A stretch of 64,000 nt of DNA from Pseudomonas fluorescens (GTDB taxonomy: Bacteria; Pseudomonadota; Gammaproteobacteria; Pseudomonadales; Pseudomonadaceae), in assembly GCF_019212185.1 (NCBI RefSeq), contig NZ_CP078138.1, forward strand, positions 4,880,501 through 4,944,500. The letters are read 5' to 3'. The first letter of the stretch is position 1. Every line of letters starts with the position of its first letter. The notes below the pieces were generated by a model that ran no database searches, had not been told where the DNA came from, and was given only the letters and a program-made list of their open reading frames with translations. This document shows positions 9,561 through 18,263 of this stretch, piece after piece. The position numbers were made by a program, and so were the translations under genes.

Positions 9561-9893
9561 TCAAGTTGCAGTAAAGCGCGGTCCCAACAAAATGATGCTC
9601 GCCCCCAGCACACACAGGGCAACGCCCCACCAGTCAGAACTCAGCGGCCGGACCCGCTCGATCATCCACAGCCAGCCAATCGAGGCGACGATGTAGATGC
9701 CGCCATAGGCCGCATAAGCCCGACCGGCATAGTTCGATTCGATTTTGGTCAGCAACAGGGCAAACAGCGTCAGGCTGAGCAGCGCCGGCGCGATCCACCA
9801 GGCGCTTTTGCCCTGGCGCAGCCACATCCAGAACGCGTAGCAGCCGGCGATTTCAAACAGCGCGGCGAGGAAGAACCACAGGTAATTGAGCAT
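9561..9893 (-). CDS. ynfA: YnfA family small membrane protein (UPF0060)
   Basis: A 110-residue protein with four predicted membrane segments (about 3-25, 32-51, 60-79, 86-104). It has the family pattern [13 protein letters not shown] near the start and [12 protein letters not shown] in the middle. YnfA belongs to the drug/metabolite transporter superfamily and resembles small multidrug resistance pumps; transport has been shown only for some enterobacterial members. The ATG at 9893 opens the segment [13 protein letters not shown]. It stands alone between the CsrA gene and the SDR gene, all on the same strand. Confidence 0.9.
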   Translation of the reverse strand: MLNYLWFFLAALFEIAGCYAFWMWLRQGKSAWWIAPALLSLTLFALLLTKIESNYAGRAYAAYGGIYIVASIGWLWMIERVRPLSSDWWGVALCVLGASIILLGPRFTAT

Positions 9894-9957
9894 GCATCCA
9901 TCTCGTCAGGGAAGCCAGGTGCGGCCACCCTAACGAGGCAGTCGGTCAGTCGCAAGC

Positions 9958-10773
9958 TCAGTTGGCGCCCTGGCGGGCCTTGGCGCGCATCTTGTCGGCC
10001 ATCAGGGTCATTTCGTTGTAGAGCAATTGCGGGTTTTTCTGCTTCAGCGCCCAGGCCATGCGCCCTTGTTCGTGGGGCAGGATCATGAACTCTCCGGCCG
10101 CCACCTGCTGATAGATGTAGTCGGCAATGTCGCTGGCGCTGATCGGCGAGCTTTCCAGCAACTTACCGACCTGGGCCTTCATGGCCGGAGTCGGACCCCG
10201 GAACGAGTCGAGCAGGTTGGTCTGGAAGAACGAAGGGCAAACCACGTGCACGCCGATCTCCTGCTGCGCCAATTCGATCAGCAGGCTCTCGGACAGTGCC
10301 ACCACGCCAGCCTTGGCCACGTTGTAGTTGCTCATGGCCGGCCCCTGCATCAGTGCCGCCATCGACGCGATGTTGATGATCTTGCCTTTGCTCTGCTCCA
10401 GCAGCGGCAGGAACGCCTTGCAGCCCTTGACCACCCCCATTAGGTTGATCGCAATCTGCCAGTCCCAATCTTCCAGCGACAACTCGCTGAAAAAGCCACC
10501 GGACGCCACGCCCGCATTGTTGACGATCACATCGATGCCGCCGAGCTTGACCTCGCAAGCCTGGGCAAAGGCGGTCAACTGGCTGTAATCGCGCACGTCG
10601 CAACGCTGGATAAAGCCATCACCGCCAGCCTCGCGCACCAGCCTCAAGGTTTCCTGAAGGCCCGGTTCACTGACATCGGACAAGGCCAACTGCCAACCTT
10701 CACGCGCCCAGCGCAGGGCGATTTCGCGACCCAGGCCGGACCCGGCGCCAGTGATCATCATGCGATTTTGCAT
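9958..10773 (-). CDS. SDR family oxidoreductase
   Basis: A 271-residue classical short-chain dehydrogenase. The NAD(P)-binding motif is TGAGSGLG (about residues 8-15), the structural motif is NNAG, and the catalytic Ser-Tyr-Lys set appears in NIASMAALMQGPAMSNYNVAKAG with YNVAK as YxxxK. The start is placed at MQNRMMITGAG because family members begin a few residues before the glycine motif. The substrate is unknown. The C-terminal part (EQGRMAWALKQKNPQLL) resembles the 'SDR family oxidoreductase' proteins common in pseudomonads and linked loosely to lipid metabolism. No partner gene in an operon is seen. Confidence 0.88.
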   Translation of the reverse strand: MQNRMMITGAGSGLGREIALRWAREGWQLALSDVSEPGLQETLRLVREAGGDGFIQRCDVRDYSQLTAFAQACEVKLGGIDVIVNNAGVASGGFFSELSLEDWDWQIAINLMGVVKGCKAFLPLLEQSKGKIINIASMAALMQGPAMSNYNVAKAGVVALSESLLIELAQQEIGVHVVCPSFFQTNLLDSFRGPTPAMKAQVGKLLESSPISASDIADYIYQQVAAGEFMILPHEQGRMAWALKQKNPQLLYNEMTLMADKMRAKARQGAN

Positions 10774-11039
10774 AGGAAGTTGCCTTGTTGTTCTGGGAAA
10801 GATGCTCGCAGTGTAGCGAAGGAATTTCCTACACCCACGACCATCAAAGCGCTGAATGCCCCGGGCAAACCGCAACGCGTAGGGCTGGACTAACGCGGAA
10901 CAACGCAGCCTGCTGGAAGAAACTTTGAATTTTCTCGTGTATGCCGCAGTCGAAAGTTTTAAGCCGCTCGGATTTAAAACAAGCGAGCCTGTTGTTCAAC
11001 CAGTGCGACGTTCAATGCCACTCCAATAAGGAATTCGAC

Positions 11040-11192
11040 ATGGGCACGATTCTTCTGATTATTCTGATTCTGCTATTGATCGGCGGCCTGCCGGTGTTTC
11101 CACACTCCAGAAGTTGGGGTTATGGACCGTCAGGGGTGATCGGCGTAGTGGTGGTGGTCTTGCTGGTGTTGCTGCTACTGGGCAGGATTTGA
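11040..11192 (+). CDS. DUF3309 family small membrane protein
   Basis: A 50-residue peptide with two hydrophobic stretches (about 3-17 and 32-48) flanking a short polar loop HSRSWGYGPSG. The sequence MGTILLIILILLLIGGLPVF is characteristic of DUF3309 proteins. These are often stress-inducible in proteobacteria but have no known function. AAGGA stands at a good distance before the ATG. The upstream 266 bases (10774-11039) hold no other gene and should carry its promoter. A strong hairpin follows at 11226. Confidence 0.85.
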   Translation: MGTILLIILILLLIGGLPVFPHSRSWGYGPSGVIGVVVVVLLVLLLLGRI

Positions 11193-11225
11193 CGGGTAAC
11201 CAACAACCCCTGCGCTTTTCCAGAA

Positions 11226-11259
11226 AACTGTCGGAGCGAGCTGGCTCGCTCCGACAGTT
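11226..11259. terminator. Perfect 15-bp hairpin between convergent genes
   Basis: Two 15-base arms (11226-11240 and 11245-11259) pair perfectly around the loop CTGG. The core GGAGCGAG/CTCGCTCC is the same as in the REP-type palindromes elsewhere in the window. There is no T-run, so it may be a REP element that also ends transcription of the DUF3309 gene and of the convergent LtaS-type gene. Confidence 0.6.
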
Positions 11260-11301
11260 CGTTACGCCGGACGTTAATCCGGCGCGTTATTGCGGCGCAG
11301 A

Positions 11302-13395
11302 TTAATCCGGCGTGCCGTCGACGACACCGGCGGTGTTATCCATCAGACTCTTGGTCGCTGTCTGCAGGAATGCTTCAAGTTTTTGCTTCATCTCCGCTGT
11401 ACGCGGTGCATCCGGCACCACTTCGGCGCCCGGGTTGGCACCCAGTTGGTACTTGTACATCTTCGGCGCCATGTCTTTCTCTTTAGGCAGTACCAGCACT
11501 TGGTCCTGGGTGATGATTGCCGTGGTTTGCTCGCTACCCGACGGCTTGATCACGCCGAAACCGGTATCGCCTTCCGGCAGGTTGAGCAGGTCACGTCCCC
11601 AGCACTGGTGACGCACTTCGCCACCGAGGCGACCCATGATGGTCGGTACGATGTCGACCTGGGTGCCGACGGTATGGTCCAGCTTGCCGAACTTCTCCTG
11701 GATGCCCGGCGCAATCATCAGCATCGGCACGTTGAAGCGGCCCAGGTCCATTTCGGTGATCTGGCGCTCGTTGCCAAAACCGTGGTCGCCAACGATGACA
11801 AACAGGGTTTCCTTGAAATACGGCTCTTTACGCGCCTTTTCAAAGAACTGGCCCAGTGCCCAGTCGGAGTAGCGCATGGCGGTCAAGTGCTCGTTGAGGT
11901 TGCCACGGTTGGTGACCTTCTCCACCGGCAACGGCGTCGGCAGCGCGTACGGGGTGTGGTTGGACAGGGTCTGCAGCAAGGCGTAGAACGGCTTGCCGTT
12001 TTCCCGGGCCTTCAGTTCCACCAGGCCGCGGTCGAACATGTCCTGGTCGGACACACCCCAGGTCGGGTCGGAGAACACCGGGTTGATGAAGTCGTTGCGA
12101 CCGACGAAGTTGGTCATGCCCTGGTTGCTGAAGAAGCCCGACTGGTTGTCCCAGGCGAAGTCGCCGTTGTACACGTATACATCGTCAAACTTGCGCGCGC
12201 TGAGCAACTGCGGCAGGCCCGACAGCTTGTGACTGCCTTCCGGGGTCTGCATCAGGTATTCGAAGCCCGGCAGGTTGGGGAAGCACGCCATGGTGGCGAA
12301 CATGCCTTGGTGGGTGTGGGTGCCGTTGGAGAAGAAGCGGTCGAACAGCAGGCCTTCCTGGGACAGTTTGTCCAGGTACGGCGTGATGTTGCCCGGCGCG
12401 CCCAGCGCACCGACCGAGTGACCGGCCATGCTTTCCATCAGGATGACCACGACGTTCTTGATCGGCAGGGTCTTGTCTGCTGGCGGCAGGAAGTCGCGGC
12501 GCACGGCAGCGGTGTCGGCATCCACCAGTTTTTCGTCCGGCATCACCAGCAGGTCACGCACGATCTGCTGCGCTTCAGGCTGCGGCAGGGTAGGTTTCCA
12601 GATGTTGTCGCGGTCTTCGGACATACGGCTTTTCGCTGCCGCAATCAGTTGCAAGGTGCCATTAAGGCCCAACTGGTTGGCGAAGTTGGAGTCGGTGGTG
12701 TACACGTCGCCCCAGCGCATTGGCGGGCCCTGACGCAGAGTGCCACGGGCCGCCGCGACACAGATCAGCAGGCAGACCATGAACACCGCGGTGCGGGTGT
12801 ACCACGGTGCCACCTGACGGCTGCTGACATTGCCACCGCTGAATGGGCCCCGAGGACGGGTGGCACGGTCAGCGCCCTTGAACGCCAGGCTGAGGATCCA
12901 GGTCCCGACCACCCACGCCAGCAGGTAGCGAACCACCGGGAAACCGTACCAGAGCATGCTCATCACGGTTTTCGGGTCTTCCTTGACGTACTGGAAGACC
13001 AGGCCGTTAAGGCGCTGGTGGAATTCGCGGTAGAAATCCATCTCCATCAGGCCGAGGAACAGCGCGATGCTCGAAACCACGGTCAGCCACAGGCGGAACA
13101 GGCCGCGCGCAGCCATGGCGCGCACACTGAACAGCGCCAGCAACAGCGGGATGCTCAGGTAGACCACCAGGCGCAGGTCGAAGCGCAAGCCGTTGGCGAA
13201 TGCTTCGAGGAAGGTCGAAGCCGGTGTATCGAGCATCATCTCCCGGTTGTACACCAGCAGCGCCACGCGCAGCAGGGAGAGCATCACCATCATGACCAGG
13301 GCACAAAGCAGCGTGTAGGCCAGATGGGATTTCACGGTCGGTTGCAGCAGACGATTCGAGGCTCGCTGCTGATTCAGGGCGTCCGGGTTTGCCAT
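11302..13395 (-). CDS. LTA synthase family membrane sulfatase / phosphoglycerol transferase-like
   Basis: A 697-residue inner-membrane protein with about five N-terminal membrane segments between residues 24 and 215. A periplasmic alkaline-phosphatase-fold domain follows. The metal ligand Glu321 lies in VVVILMESMAGHS, the likely nucleophile is Thr361 in NGTHTHQGM, and the late metal site is VGDHGFGNER. Gram-positive LtaS polymerises glycerolphosphate. In Gram-negatives the relatives include OpgB, which adds phosphoglycerol to periplasmic glucans. Pseudomonas makes no lipoteichoic acid, so modification of glucan or another envelope glycan is the best guess. It stands alone, with 280 bases upstream to the next gene. 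Confidence 0.85.
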   Translation of the reverse strand: MANPDALNQQRASNRLLQPTVKSHLAYTLLCALVMMVMLSLLRVALLVYNREMMLDTPASTFLEAFANGLRFDLRLVVYLSIPLLLALFSVRAMAARGLFRLWLTVVSSIALFLGLMEMDFYREFHQRLNGLVFQYVKEDPKTVMSMLWYGFPVVRYLLAWVVGTWILSLAFKGADRATRPRGPFSGGNVSSRQVAPWYTRTAVFMVCLLICVAAARGTLRQGPPMRWGDVYTTDSNFANQLGLNGTLQLIAAAKSRMSEDRDNIWKPTLPQPEAQQIVRDLLVMPDEKLVDADTAAVRRDFLPPADKTLPIKNVVVILMESMAGHSVGALGAPGNITPYLDKLSQEGLLFDRFFSNGTHTHQGMFATMACFPNLPGFEYLMQTPEGSHKLSGLPQLLSARKFDDVYVYNGDFAWDNQSGFFSNQGMTNFVGRNDFINPVFSDPTWGVSDQDMFDRGLVELKARENGKPFYALLQTLSNHTPYALPTPLPVEKVTNRGNLNEHLTAMRYSDWALGQFFEKARKEPYFKETLFVIVGDHGFGNERQITEMDLGRFNVPMLMIAPGIQEKFGKLDHTVGTQVDIVPTIMGRLGGEVRHQCWGRDLLNLPEGDTGFGVIKPSGSEQTTAIITQDQVLVLPKEKDMAPKMYKYQLGANPGAEVVPDAPRTAEMKQKLEAFLQTATKSLMDNTAGVVDGTPD

Positions 13396-13633
13396 GTCGT
13401 TTTAGGACCCATTGGAAGTTGAAGTTGCAAAGCAGTCGCGGCGCCGTGGCCTCTGATTGCCGTCACCTGCGGGCAACGGCCGGGACTTTGCGCGGTGCGC
13501 AGATGTTGCACGATCACCCACGCCATTGCCATTGATTACTGGATCAAGGATGGCCGGGGTGAAGTTTGCGCGGAAGGATTGTCTTGGAGCGATTGTGAAA
13601 ATTTCGTGCAACGCATATCTCGAAACACAAAAA

Positions 13634-13653
13634 AGGGGCCTTGATCGGCCCCT
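13634..13653 (-). terminator. Rho-independent terminator of the small membrane protein gene
   Basis: On the minus strand the stem AGGGGCC / GGCCCCT closes a six-base loop, and the second arm runs into a T tract (the A run at 13629-13634 on the plus strand). It lies 22 bases past the stop of the PLDc_N-type gene. Confidence 0.8.
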
Positions 13654-13675
13654 CTGTTGACCTGCCTGTGGGAGG

Positions 13676-13867
13676 TCAAATACGCACATTCCCTCGTGGC
13701 CCGGCAATTGCCCAGATGATCAGGCCCAGCACCGGCAACAGCAGGATCAACAGCGTCCAGACAATTTTCATCCCGGTGGACGCACTGCTTTTGAGCACAT
13801 TGATAATCGCCCAGATATCCAGCGCGAGGATGATCAGGCCAATCAGGCCATTGAAGGTAGAACCCAT
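13676..13867 (-). CDS. PLDc N-terminal-domain small membrane protein
   Basis: A 63-residue protein with two membrane helices (about 5-24 and 34-55). The family pattern NGLIGLIILALDIWAIINVLKS and WTLLILLLPVLGLIIWAIAGPRG is that of the cardiolipin-synthase N-terminal (PLDc_N) domain. It stands alone, without the phospholipase D catalytic part. Such short forms are common and uncharacterised. The ATG at 13867 has GGAG upstream, so the longer open frame was cut to this start. Its own terminator follows directly. Confidence 0.82.
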   Translation of the reverse strand: MGSTFNGLIGLIILALDIWAIINVLKSSASTGMKIVWTLLILLLPVLGLIIWAIAGPRGNVRI

Positions 13868-13947
13868 GGTGTCACTCCAAAGAGAAGGCATTCGTCCCTT
13901 AGGATAGCCCGCTCCCGCAAGGGTTCCGTTTTATTGCACCCAAGGGT

Positions 13948-14478
13948 TCAGACGTGGACCGCCACTTTCAGCGCTTCCAGTGACTGCGCCGCCTGGATGC
14001 CGACTTCGGCACACAACTCCAGGACCCGCGCCACGTCATTGCCGTATACCAGCACCACCTGCAGTTCATCGTCGAGCAATTGGCTGAAGTTGATCAGGGT
14101 GTAGCCGCCGTTTTCCGGATTCATGCTGCCCATCTGGATCTGGATGCGATTGAGCGCAGTCAACGCCTCGGTCTTGGCCAGTTGCTTGGGCTTGATGTTG
14201 AAGGCCACGTCCGGGCCGAACGAGGCGACGATCTGCGCAAACAGATCCATGTAGGTGTCGGCCTGGAACAACACCGTCTCCGGCAGGCTACCCACAACTA
14301 CCCACTCACCCAGGGCAATCGGGAAGGTCTCGTCGTAATTGATATCCGGATTGGCCGCCAGAAAGGCCTCGGGATCTGCGTAGGCTTGCGCCGCTTCGTC
14401 GGCGATCCGCGTGATTTCGTCCTCGCTCATGCAGCCGGAGCTGATTTTACTGATGAGTTCGATGAGTGCAGCTTTCAT
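13948..14478 (-). CDS. Conserved protein of unknown function
   Basis: A 176-residue soluble acidic protein. It shows no signal peptide, membrane segment or motif I can tie to an enzyme. It looks like a mixed alpha/beta single domain, with a segment GEWVVVGSLPETVLFQADTY followed by LFAQIVASFG. The start was placed at the ATG at 14478 (MKAALIELISKISSG), which has an AGGAT site; the longer frame upstream has no site. It lies 101 bases before the ankyrin gene on the same strand and may share its transcript. Confidence 0.75.
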   Translation of the reverse strand: MKAALIELISKISSGCMSEDEITRIADEAAQAYADPEAFLAANPDINYDETFPIALGEWVVVGSLPETVLFQADTYMDLFAQIVASFGPDVAFNIKPKQLAKTEALTALNRIQIQMGSMNPENGGYTLINFSQLLDDELQVVLVYGNDVARVLELCAEVGIQAAQSLEALKVAVHV

Positions 14479-14579
14479 GGCGGATCCTGTTGCGGTGAGA
14501 TTTTCGGGGGCGAAGAATAGCGTATTTGCCAACGTTTGGCCGGCACTGGCTGACCAACACCGACTCAACGCCAGGCCAC

Positions 14580-15098
14580 TCAGCCGAGGATTTTCTGCAA
14601 TTGCGCCGTGGTGTCGGTCGCGCCCATGGTCTTCGCCGCGTCCAGCGCGGTGATGCCATTGGCATCCTTGGCCCGGGGGTCGGCCCCTTTGCTGATCAAG
14701 TAGTCGACGATCGCGGTGCGGTTGAACATTGCCGCCATCATCAATGCGGTACGGCCGTCGAAGGACGAACCTTCGATTTCGGCGCCACCTTCAATCAAGG
14801 CGGTGACCACTGGCAGATCGCCCTTGAATGCCGCGCCGGCAATCGGGCTCTGGCCGTTATCGTTACGAATTTCCGGATCAGCCTTGTGTTCGAGCAGGAC
14901 TTTCACCGCCTCGACATGCCCGTGATAGGCCGCCAGCATCAGCAGGGTGTCGCCCTTGTGGTTGCGCAGGTTAGCCGGCAAGCCTTTGCTCAGCAGGGCC
15001 GCGAGCATGGCCGCGTCGCCCTCGCGAGCCTTGTTGAAAACCTGCTCGGCAAACTCCGCGGCTTCTTCCGGGGTCATCTGGCGGGATTGGTCTGACAT
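14580..15098 (-). CDS. Ankyrin-repeat protein
   Basis: A 172-residue protein with no signal peptide. About four ankyrin repeats are visible: one around residue 45 (NHKGDTLLMLAAYHGHVEAVKVLLEH in part), then NGQSPIAGAAFKGDLPVV, DGRTALMMAAMFNRTAIV and NGITALDAAKTMG. The N-terminal 35 residues are helical (MTPEEAAEFAEQVF). Short bacterial ankyrin proteins usually act as binding scaffolds or inhibitors, and the partner here is unknown. No catalase gene, often paired with ankyrin genes in Pseudomonas, is nearby. Confidence 0.88.
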   Translation of the reverse strand: MSDQSRQMTPEEAAEFAEQVFNKAREGDAAMLAALLSKGLPANLRNHKGDTLLMLAAYHGHVEAVKVLLEHKADPEIRNDNGQSPIAGAAFKGDLPVVTALIEGGAEIEGSSFDGRTALMMAAMFNRTAIVDYLISKGADPRAKDANGITALDAAKTMGATDTTAQLQKILG

Positions 15099-15195
15099 TT
15101 GAGGCTCCACATTCGGTCAATCGCAAAGCCGCTAGTGTCCTCAAGCGGCGCTGCCGCTGTCACCCCTTTTTTCTCTCGCGCCGCCATAGCCAGAA

Positions 15196-17025
15196 TCAAT
15201 AACGGTACTTGCCCGCATTGATATCCAGCAGTATCTGCTCGGTCACTTGCACATAGGTGTCCGACCCCGGCAACCAGGCGTAAATCGGATCCTCAGCCGT
15301 CTTGCCTGGATCAAAGGCCTCCTCCTTGAGTCGGGTCTTCTGATATTTGAACGTGCCGGTGGTTTCCATTTTGACTTTGACCCGCAGAAACAACGGCACT
15401 GCGTAGCCGGGCAGTTGTTCCCGGGCGAATTTCAACAGATCAGTGAAATCCAGGGTGGCCAGGGACTCCGCCGGGGTAATCGCCGCCATCCCGGCCCGGC
15501 CATTGGTATTGCTGATCTCCACGCCATAGGCCACGGCCTCGGCGATTTGCGGATGCTGCAGCAGGATGTTTTCAACTTCGGTGGTCGAAACATTCTCGCC
15601 CTTCCAACGAAAGGTATCGCCCAACCGATCGACAAACTGCGCATGGCCGAAGCCGATATTGCGCAACAGGTCGCCGGTATTGAAGTAGCGATCGCCCTTT
15701 TCGAAGACATCATGCAGCACGACTTTTTCGGTTTTCTGCGGATCGGTGTAGCCGTCCAGTGGCGCCTTGTCATCGATTTTCGCCAACAGCAGCCCCTGCC
15801 GCCCCTTGCCGACTTTCTGCATGAAGCCCCTGCCGTTGCGCAGCGGCGCCCCTGTTTCATGGGCGAACTCCACAAGCTCCCAGGACATCAGCGAGAATCC
15901 GATGGTGTTGTCGAAGTTAAGAATGTTGCTGAAGCCTATATTGCCGTCGCTCGCCGCATACAGTTCACAGACGTGCCGGACGCCAAAACGCCCCTTGAAC
16001 TCACTCCACACCCCTGGGCGCAAACCGTTGCCGATCATCTTCACCACCCCATGCTCGCGCTCGTCAGGGCCTGCGGGCTGGTCTATCAGGTAGCGACACA
16101 GCTCGCCGACATAGCCGATGGTCGTGGCGCGGTACTTGCGCACGTCATTCCAGAACTGACTGGCGCTGAACTTGCGGCGGATGGCGAACGCCGAAGCGCC
16201 GCAAATCGCCGAACCCCAGCACACGCACAGCCCGGTGGCGTGGTACAGCGGCAGGGTGCAATAGACGATATCGTCGGGCCCCATATCGAGGGCGATCAGA
16301 CCGAAACTGGTGGAGCTCTTCATCCAGCGCCCGTGCTTGAACACTCCGGCCTTGGGCAAGCCTGTGGTGCCCGAGGTATAGATGTAAAAACAGGCGTCGT
16401 CGAAATATACCTGCTGACTACTGGGTGGATTGTCCAAGGGGCAATCGACACTTGCGGCGATCAGGTCGGCGAAGCCCTCAGGCAACGCTTGCGGATTCAG
16501 CGGATCGGCCAACCACCAGGTTTTGTCGGGATCGATGGCCACTCGCTGGCGAATCGCCGAGTAGGCCTGGACCAACTCCGCCCCCACCACAACGGCCACC
16601 GGGTTGACGAGATTGACGCTATGCAGCAGCGCCTGCTGGGTCTGAGAGGTATTGAGCATGGCGCTGATAGCGCCGACCTTGGCCACTGCCAGCACACTGA
16701 CCAGCAACTCGGGGCGGTTTTCAATGAGAATACCGACCACGTCGCCCTTGCCGATCCCTTGGGCAATCAGATGGTGGGCGATGCGGTTGGCCCACTGATT
16801 GACCTGGCGATAGCTGAGCACCACCGAGCCTTGCAGCAGCGCCGGGCCATCCGGGTTGCGCAGCGTCGCCTGCTCGAAGGTGAAGGCCAGGCCACAAGGC
16901 TGGTCCGGCTGTTTGACGTTGCCGATCTTCAACCCCTTGACCACTCGTGGCAGGGCTTTGACGATTGCCGGTAGCTTTCGGAGCATCATGCTCCAGGTGA
17001 TCATGTCGTGATGCGTGCCGCTCAT
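15196..17025 (-). CDS. Long-chain acyl-CoA synthetase, FATP/very-long-chain type
   Basis: A 609-residue AMP-forming ligase. The phosphate-binding loop is IYTSGTTGLPKAG (about residue 213-225), with a later NTGDL and GDTFRWKGENVSTTEVE hinge region that is typical of the fatty-acid-transport-protein branch. These enzymes activate long or branched acids to CoA thioesters with ATP. The sequence begins with MSGTHHDMITWSMMLRKLP, an amphipathic start often attached to the membrane. GGAG precedes the ATG. It is a single gene, not in a beta-oxidation operon, and distinct from the paired fadD1/fadD2 arrangement. Confidence 0.88.
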   Translation of the reverse strand: MSGTHHDMITWSMMLRKLPAIVKALPRVVKGLKIGNVKQPDQPCGLAFTFEQATLRNPDGPALLQGSVVLSYRQVNQWANRIAHHLIAQGIGKGDVVGILIENRPELLVSVLAVAKVGAISAMLNTSQTQQALLHSVNLVNPVAVVVGAELVQAYSAIRQRVAIDPDKTWWLADPLNPQALPEGFADLIAASVDCPLDNPPSSQQVYFDDACFYIYTSGTTGLPKAGVFKHGRWMKSSTSFGLIALDMGPDDIVYCTLPLYHATGLCVCWGSAICGASAFAIRRKFSASQFWNDVRKYRATTIGYVGELCRYLIDQPAGPDEREHGVVKMIGNGLRPGVWSEFKGRFGVRHVCELYAASDGNIGFSNILNFDNTIGFSLMSWELVEFAHETGAPLRNGRGFMQKVGKGRQGLLLAKIDDKAPLDGYTDPQKTEKVVLHDVFEKGDRYFNTGDLLRNIGFGHAQFVDRLGDTFRWKGENVSTTEVENILLQHPQIAEAVAYGVEISNTNGRAGMAAITPAESLATLDFTDLLKFAREQLPGYAVPLFLRVKVKMETTGTFKYQKTRLKEEAFDPGKTAEDPIYAWLPGSDTYVQVTEQILLDINAGKYRY

Positions 17026-17382
17026 GGATGCTCCCGCCAGGCCCTCTGCGTCGGGCCTGTATTGTTATTGTCGGGCGGTGTTCGGGCATGAGACACAACA
17101 GCAATTCCTCTGCTGAACGGGCAAAAAGTACGCCTGCGGTTGCGCGGCTGTACACGCAGTTTTTGAAATGTTTTGTATCCGCCGAGCAAGACCTCAGCAC
17201 TGCCCGTCACCTCGCAAAATGCAGGATGCACGATGGCCATTCATGCAGATTGCACGAATCCAATAAATTCAATTTTTATTAACTTATTGATTTATAACGA
17301 TTTTATAGATTTAGAATACTGGCACAATCGCTGCAATTACCCCTCCATGATTGCCACACATGCGCAAATGGAGCCGATTGAC
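17026..17382. other. Intergenic region with AT-rich promoter-like patch
   Basis: This 357-base divergent gap has no convincing gene. Bases 17262-17325 are far richer in A and T than their surroundings (for example TTATTGATTTATAACG and ATTTTATAGATTTAG). That suits the promoter of the DUF3509 gene. I could not fix unique -35/-10 boxes. Confidence 0.5.
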
Positions 17383-17661
17383 ATGAACCTGATCCAAGAA
17401 AAGTTTACTTCGCTGTTCTCCAACTACGACGTCACCACTCAGCCACGTCCGGACGGCGGGATCCTGCTGACGTTGCGCAGCAGTGATGGTCGAGTGTTCA
17501 AGCGGTCGATCTCCTACTCGCAACTGCACGCCGGCGATCAATTATCCTGGGCCATCAGCGCTATCCGCCGCGATTTGGCCGAACATGCCAGCGAGTTGCC
17601 GCAGATTTCCATGTTGCAGAGCCAGCAACGCTTTGCGCTGCCGAGCTATTACTCGATGTAA
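17383..17661 (+). CDS. DUF3509 domain protein
   Basis: A 92-residue protein matching the Pseudomonas-specific DUF3509 pattern (NLIQEKFTSLFSNYDVTTQP at the start, DGGILLTL, and an RDLA...LPQ middle). It has no signal peptide or membrane helix, and its function is not known. The ATG at 17383 (MNLIQEKF) fits the family start better than upstream in-frame codons. The gene is single and preceded by an AT-rich stretch, so it is probably independently transcribed. A REP-type palindrome follows. Confidence 0.85.
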   Translation: MNLIQEKFTSLFSNYDVTTQPRPDGGILLTLRSSDGRVFKRSISYSQLHAGDQLSWAISAIRRDLAEHASELPQISMLQSQQRFALPSYYSM

Positions 17662-17718
17662 ATATTTAGCCAATTTTCTGGCTGCCACGTCCACGCAGTT
17701 GTAATGCTGTTCGATTCC

Positions 17719-17744
17719 GTGGGAGCGAGCTTGCTCGCTCCTAC
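17719..17744. repeat. REP-type palindrome
   Basis: The sequence GTGGGAGCGAGCTTGCTCGC, continued by TCCTAC, forms a tight hairpin (GGAGCGAG / CTCGCTCC). It lies between the convergent DUF3509 and LuxR-type genes and belongs to the scattered REP family in this window. Confidence 0.8.
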
Positions 17745-17780
17745 AAGAGCGGCATTTGCGCTTGACGGTGTTCTTTTCGC

Positions 17781-18047
17781 TCAGCGCAACAAGCCTCGCC
17801 TGCCGGCCTCACCCACCGCCTGCGCACGATTGCTCACCCCGAGCTTGGCGTAGATGTTGCTCAGGTGAAATTTCACGGTGGCCGGGGAAATCGCACGGAT
17901 CACGCTGATTTCCCAAACGGTCTTGCCCTGTGTGGCCCAACGCAAGACCTCCAGTTCCTTTTTGCTCAGCGGCCTGCCTGCCTTGACGATGCGCCGGTGT
18001 TGCACCGGCTTCGACAGCGGCACAGCCTCAGGCGTTGCGCTTGTCAT
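17781..18047 (-). CDS. Stand-alone LuxR-type helix-turn-helix regulator
   Basis: An 88-residue protein that is essentially only a GerE/LuxR DNA-binding domain: PLSKKELEVLRWATQGKTVW then ISPATVKFHLSNIYAKLGVSNRAQAV. There is no autoinducer or receiver domain. It starts at the ATG at 18047 behind AGGGAGGAAGGGA, and longer in-frame starts upstream were rejected. The HTH matches the C-terminal domains of LuxR solos of pseudomonads, so it could be a small independent regulator or the remnant of a longer gene. The upstream 216 bases show no in-frame continuation of a receptor domain. Confidence 0.8.
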   Translation of the reverse strand: MTSATPEAVPLSKPVQHRRIVKAGRPLSKKELEVLRWATQGKTVWEISVIRAISPATVKFHLSNIYAKLGVSNRAQAVGEAGRRGLLR

Positions 18048-18263
18048 TCCCTTCCTCCCTACGGCTGAACAGCCCCGAATCAGAAAGAAAGACTTACATA
18101 GGCAGAAGATTAAACAAGATGAAAAAGGCAAATCAGGGATGCCTGACGGACCAATAGGCAACGACCTACAGGTCCTACAGGCGAGCTCACAGTCTTGTGT
18201 AGATTCGCTGAAATGGCTGACGGGTTACGGCGAGTAGTCAGTCAGTAGCGTTCATTCAGGGGG

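Noticed and set aside
10774..11039. Possible small RNA or promoter of the AlgU type upstream of the DUF3309 gene
   Set aside because: No GAACTT/TCTGA-spaced boxes and no terminator-like stem were found in the stretch.
11290..13422. Open frame of about 710 codons opposite the LtaS-type gene
   Set aside because: It mirrors the real gene, has His/Arg/Gln-rich sequence with no domain or membrane pattern, and no ribosome site.
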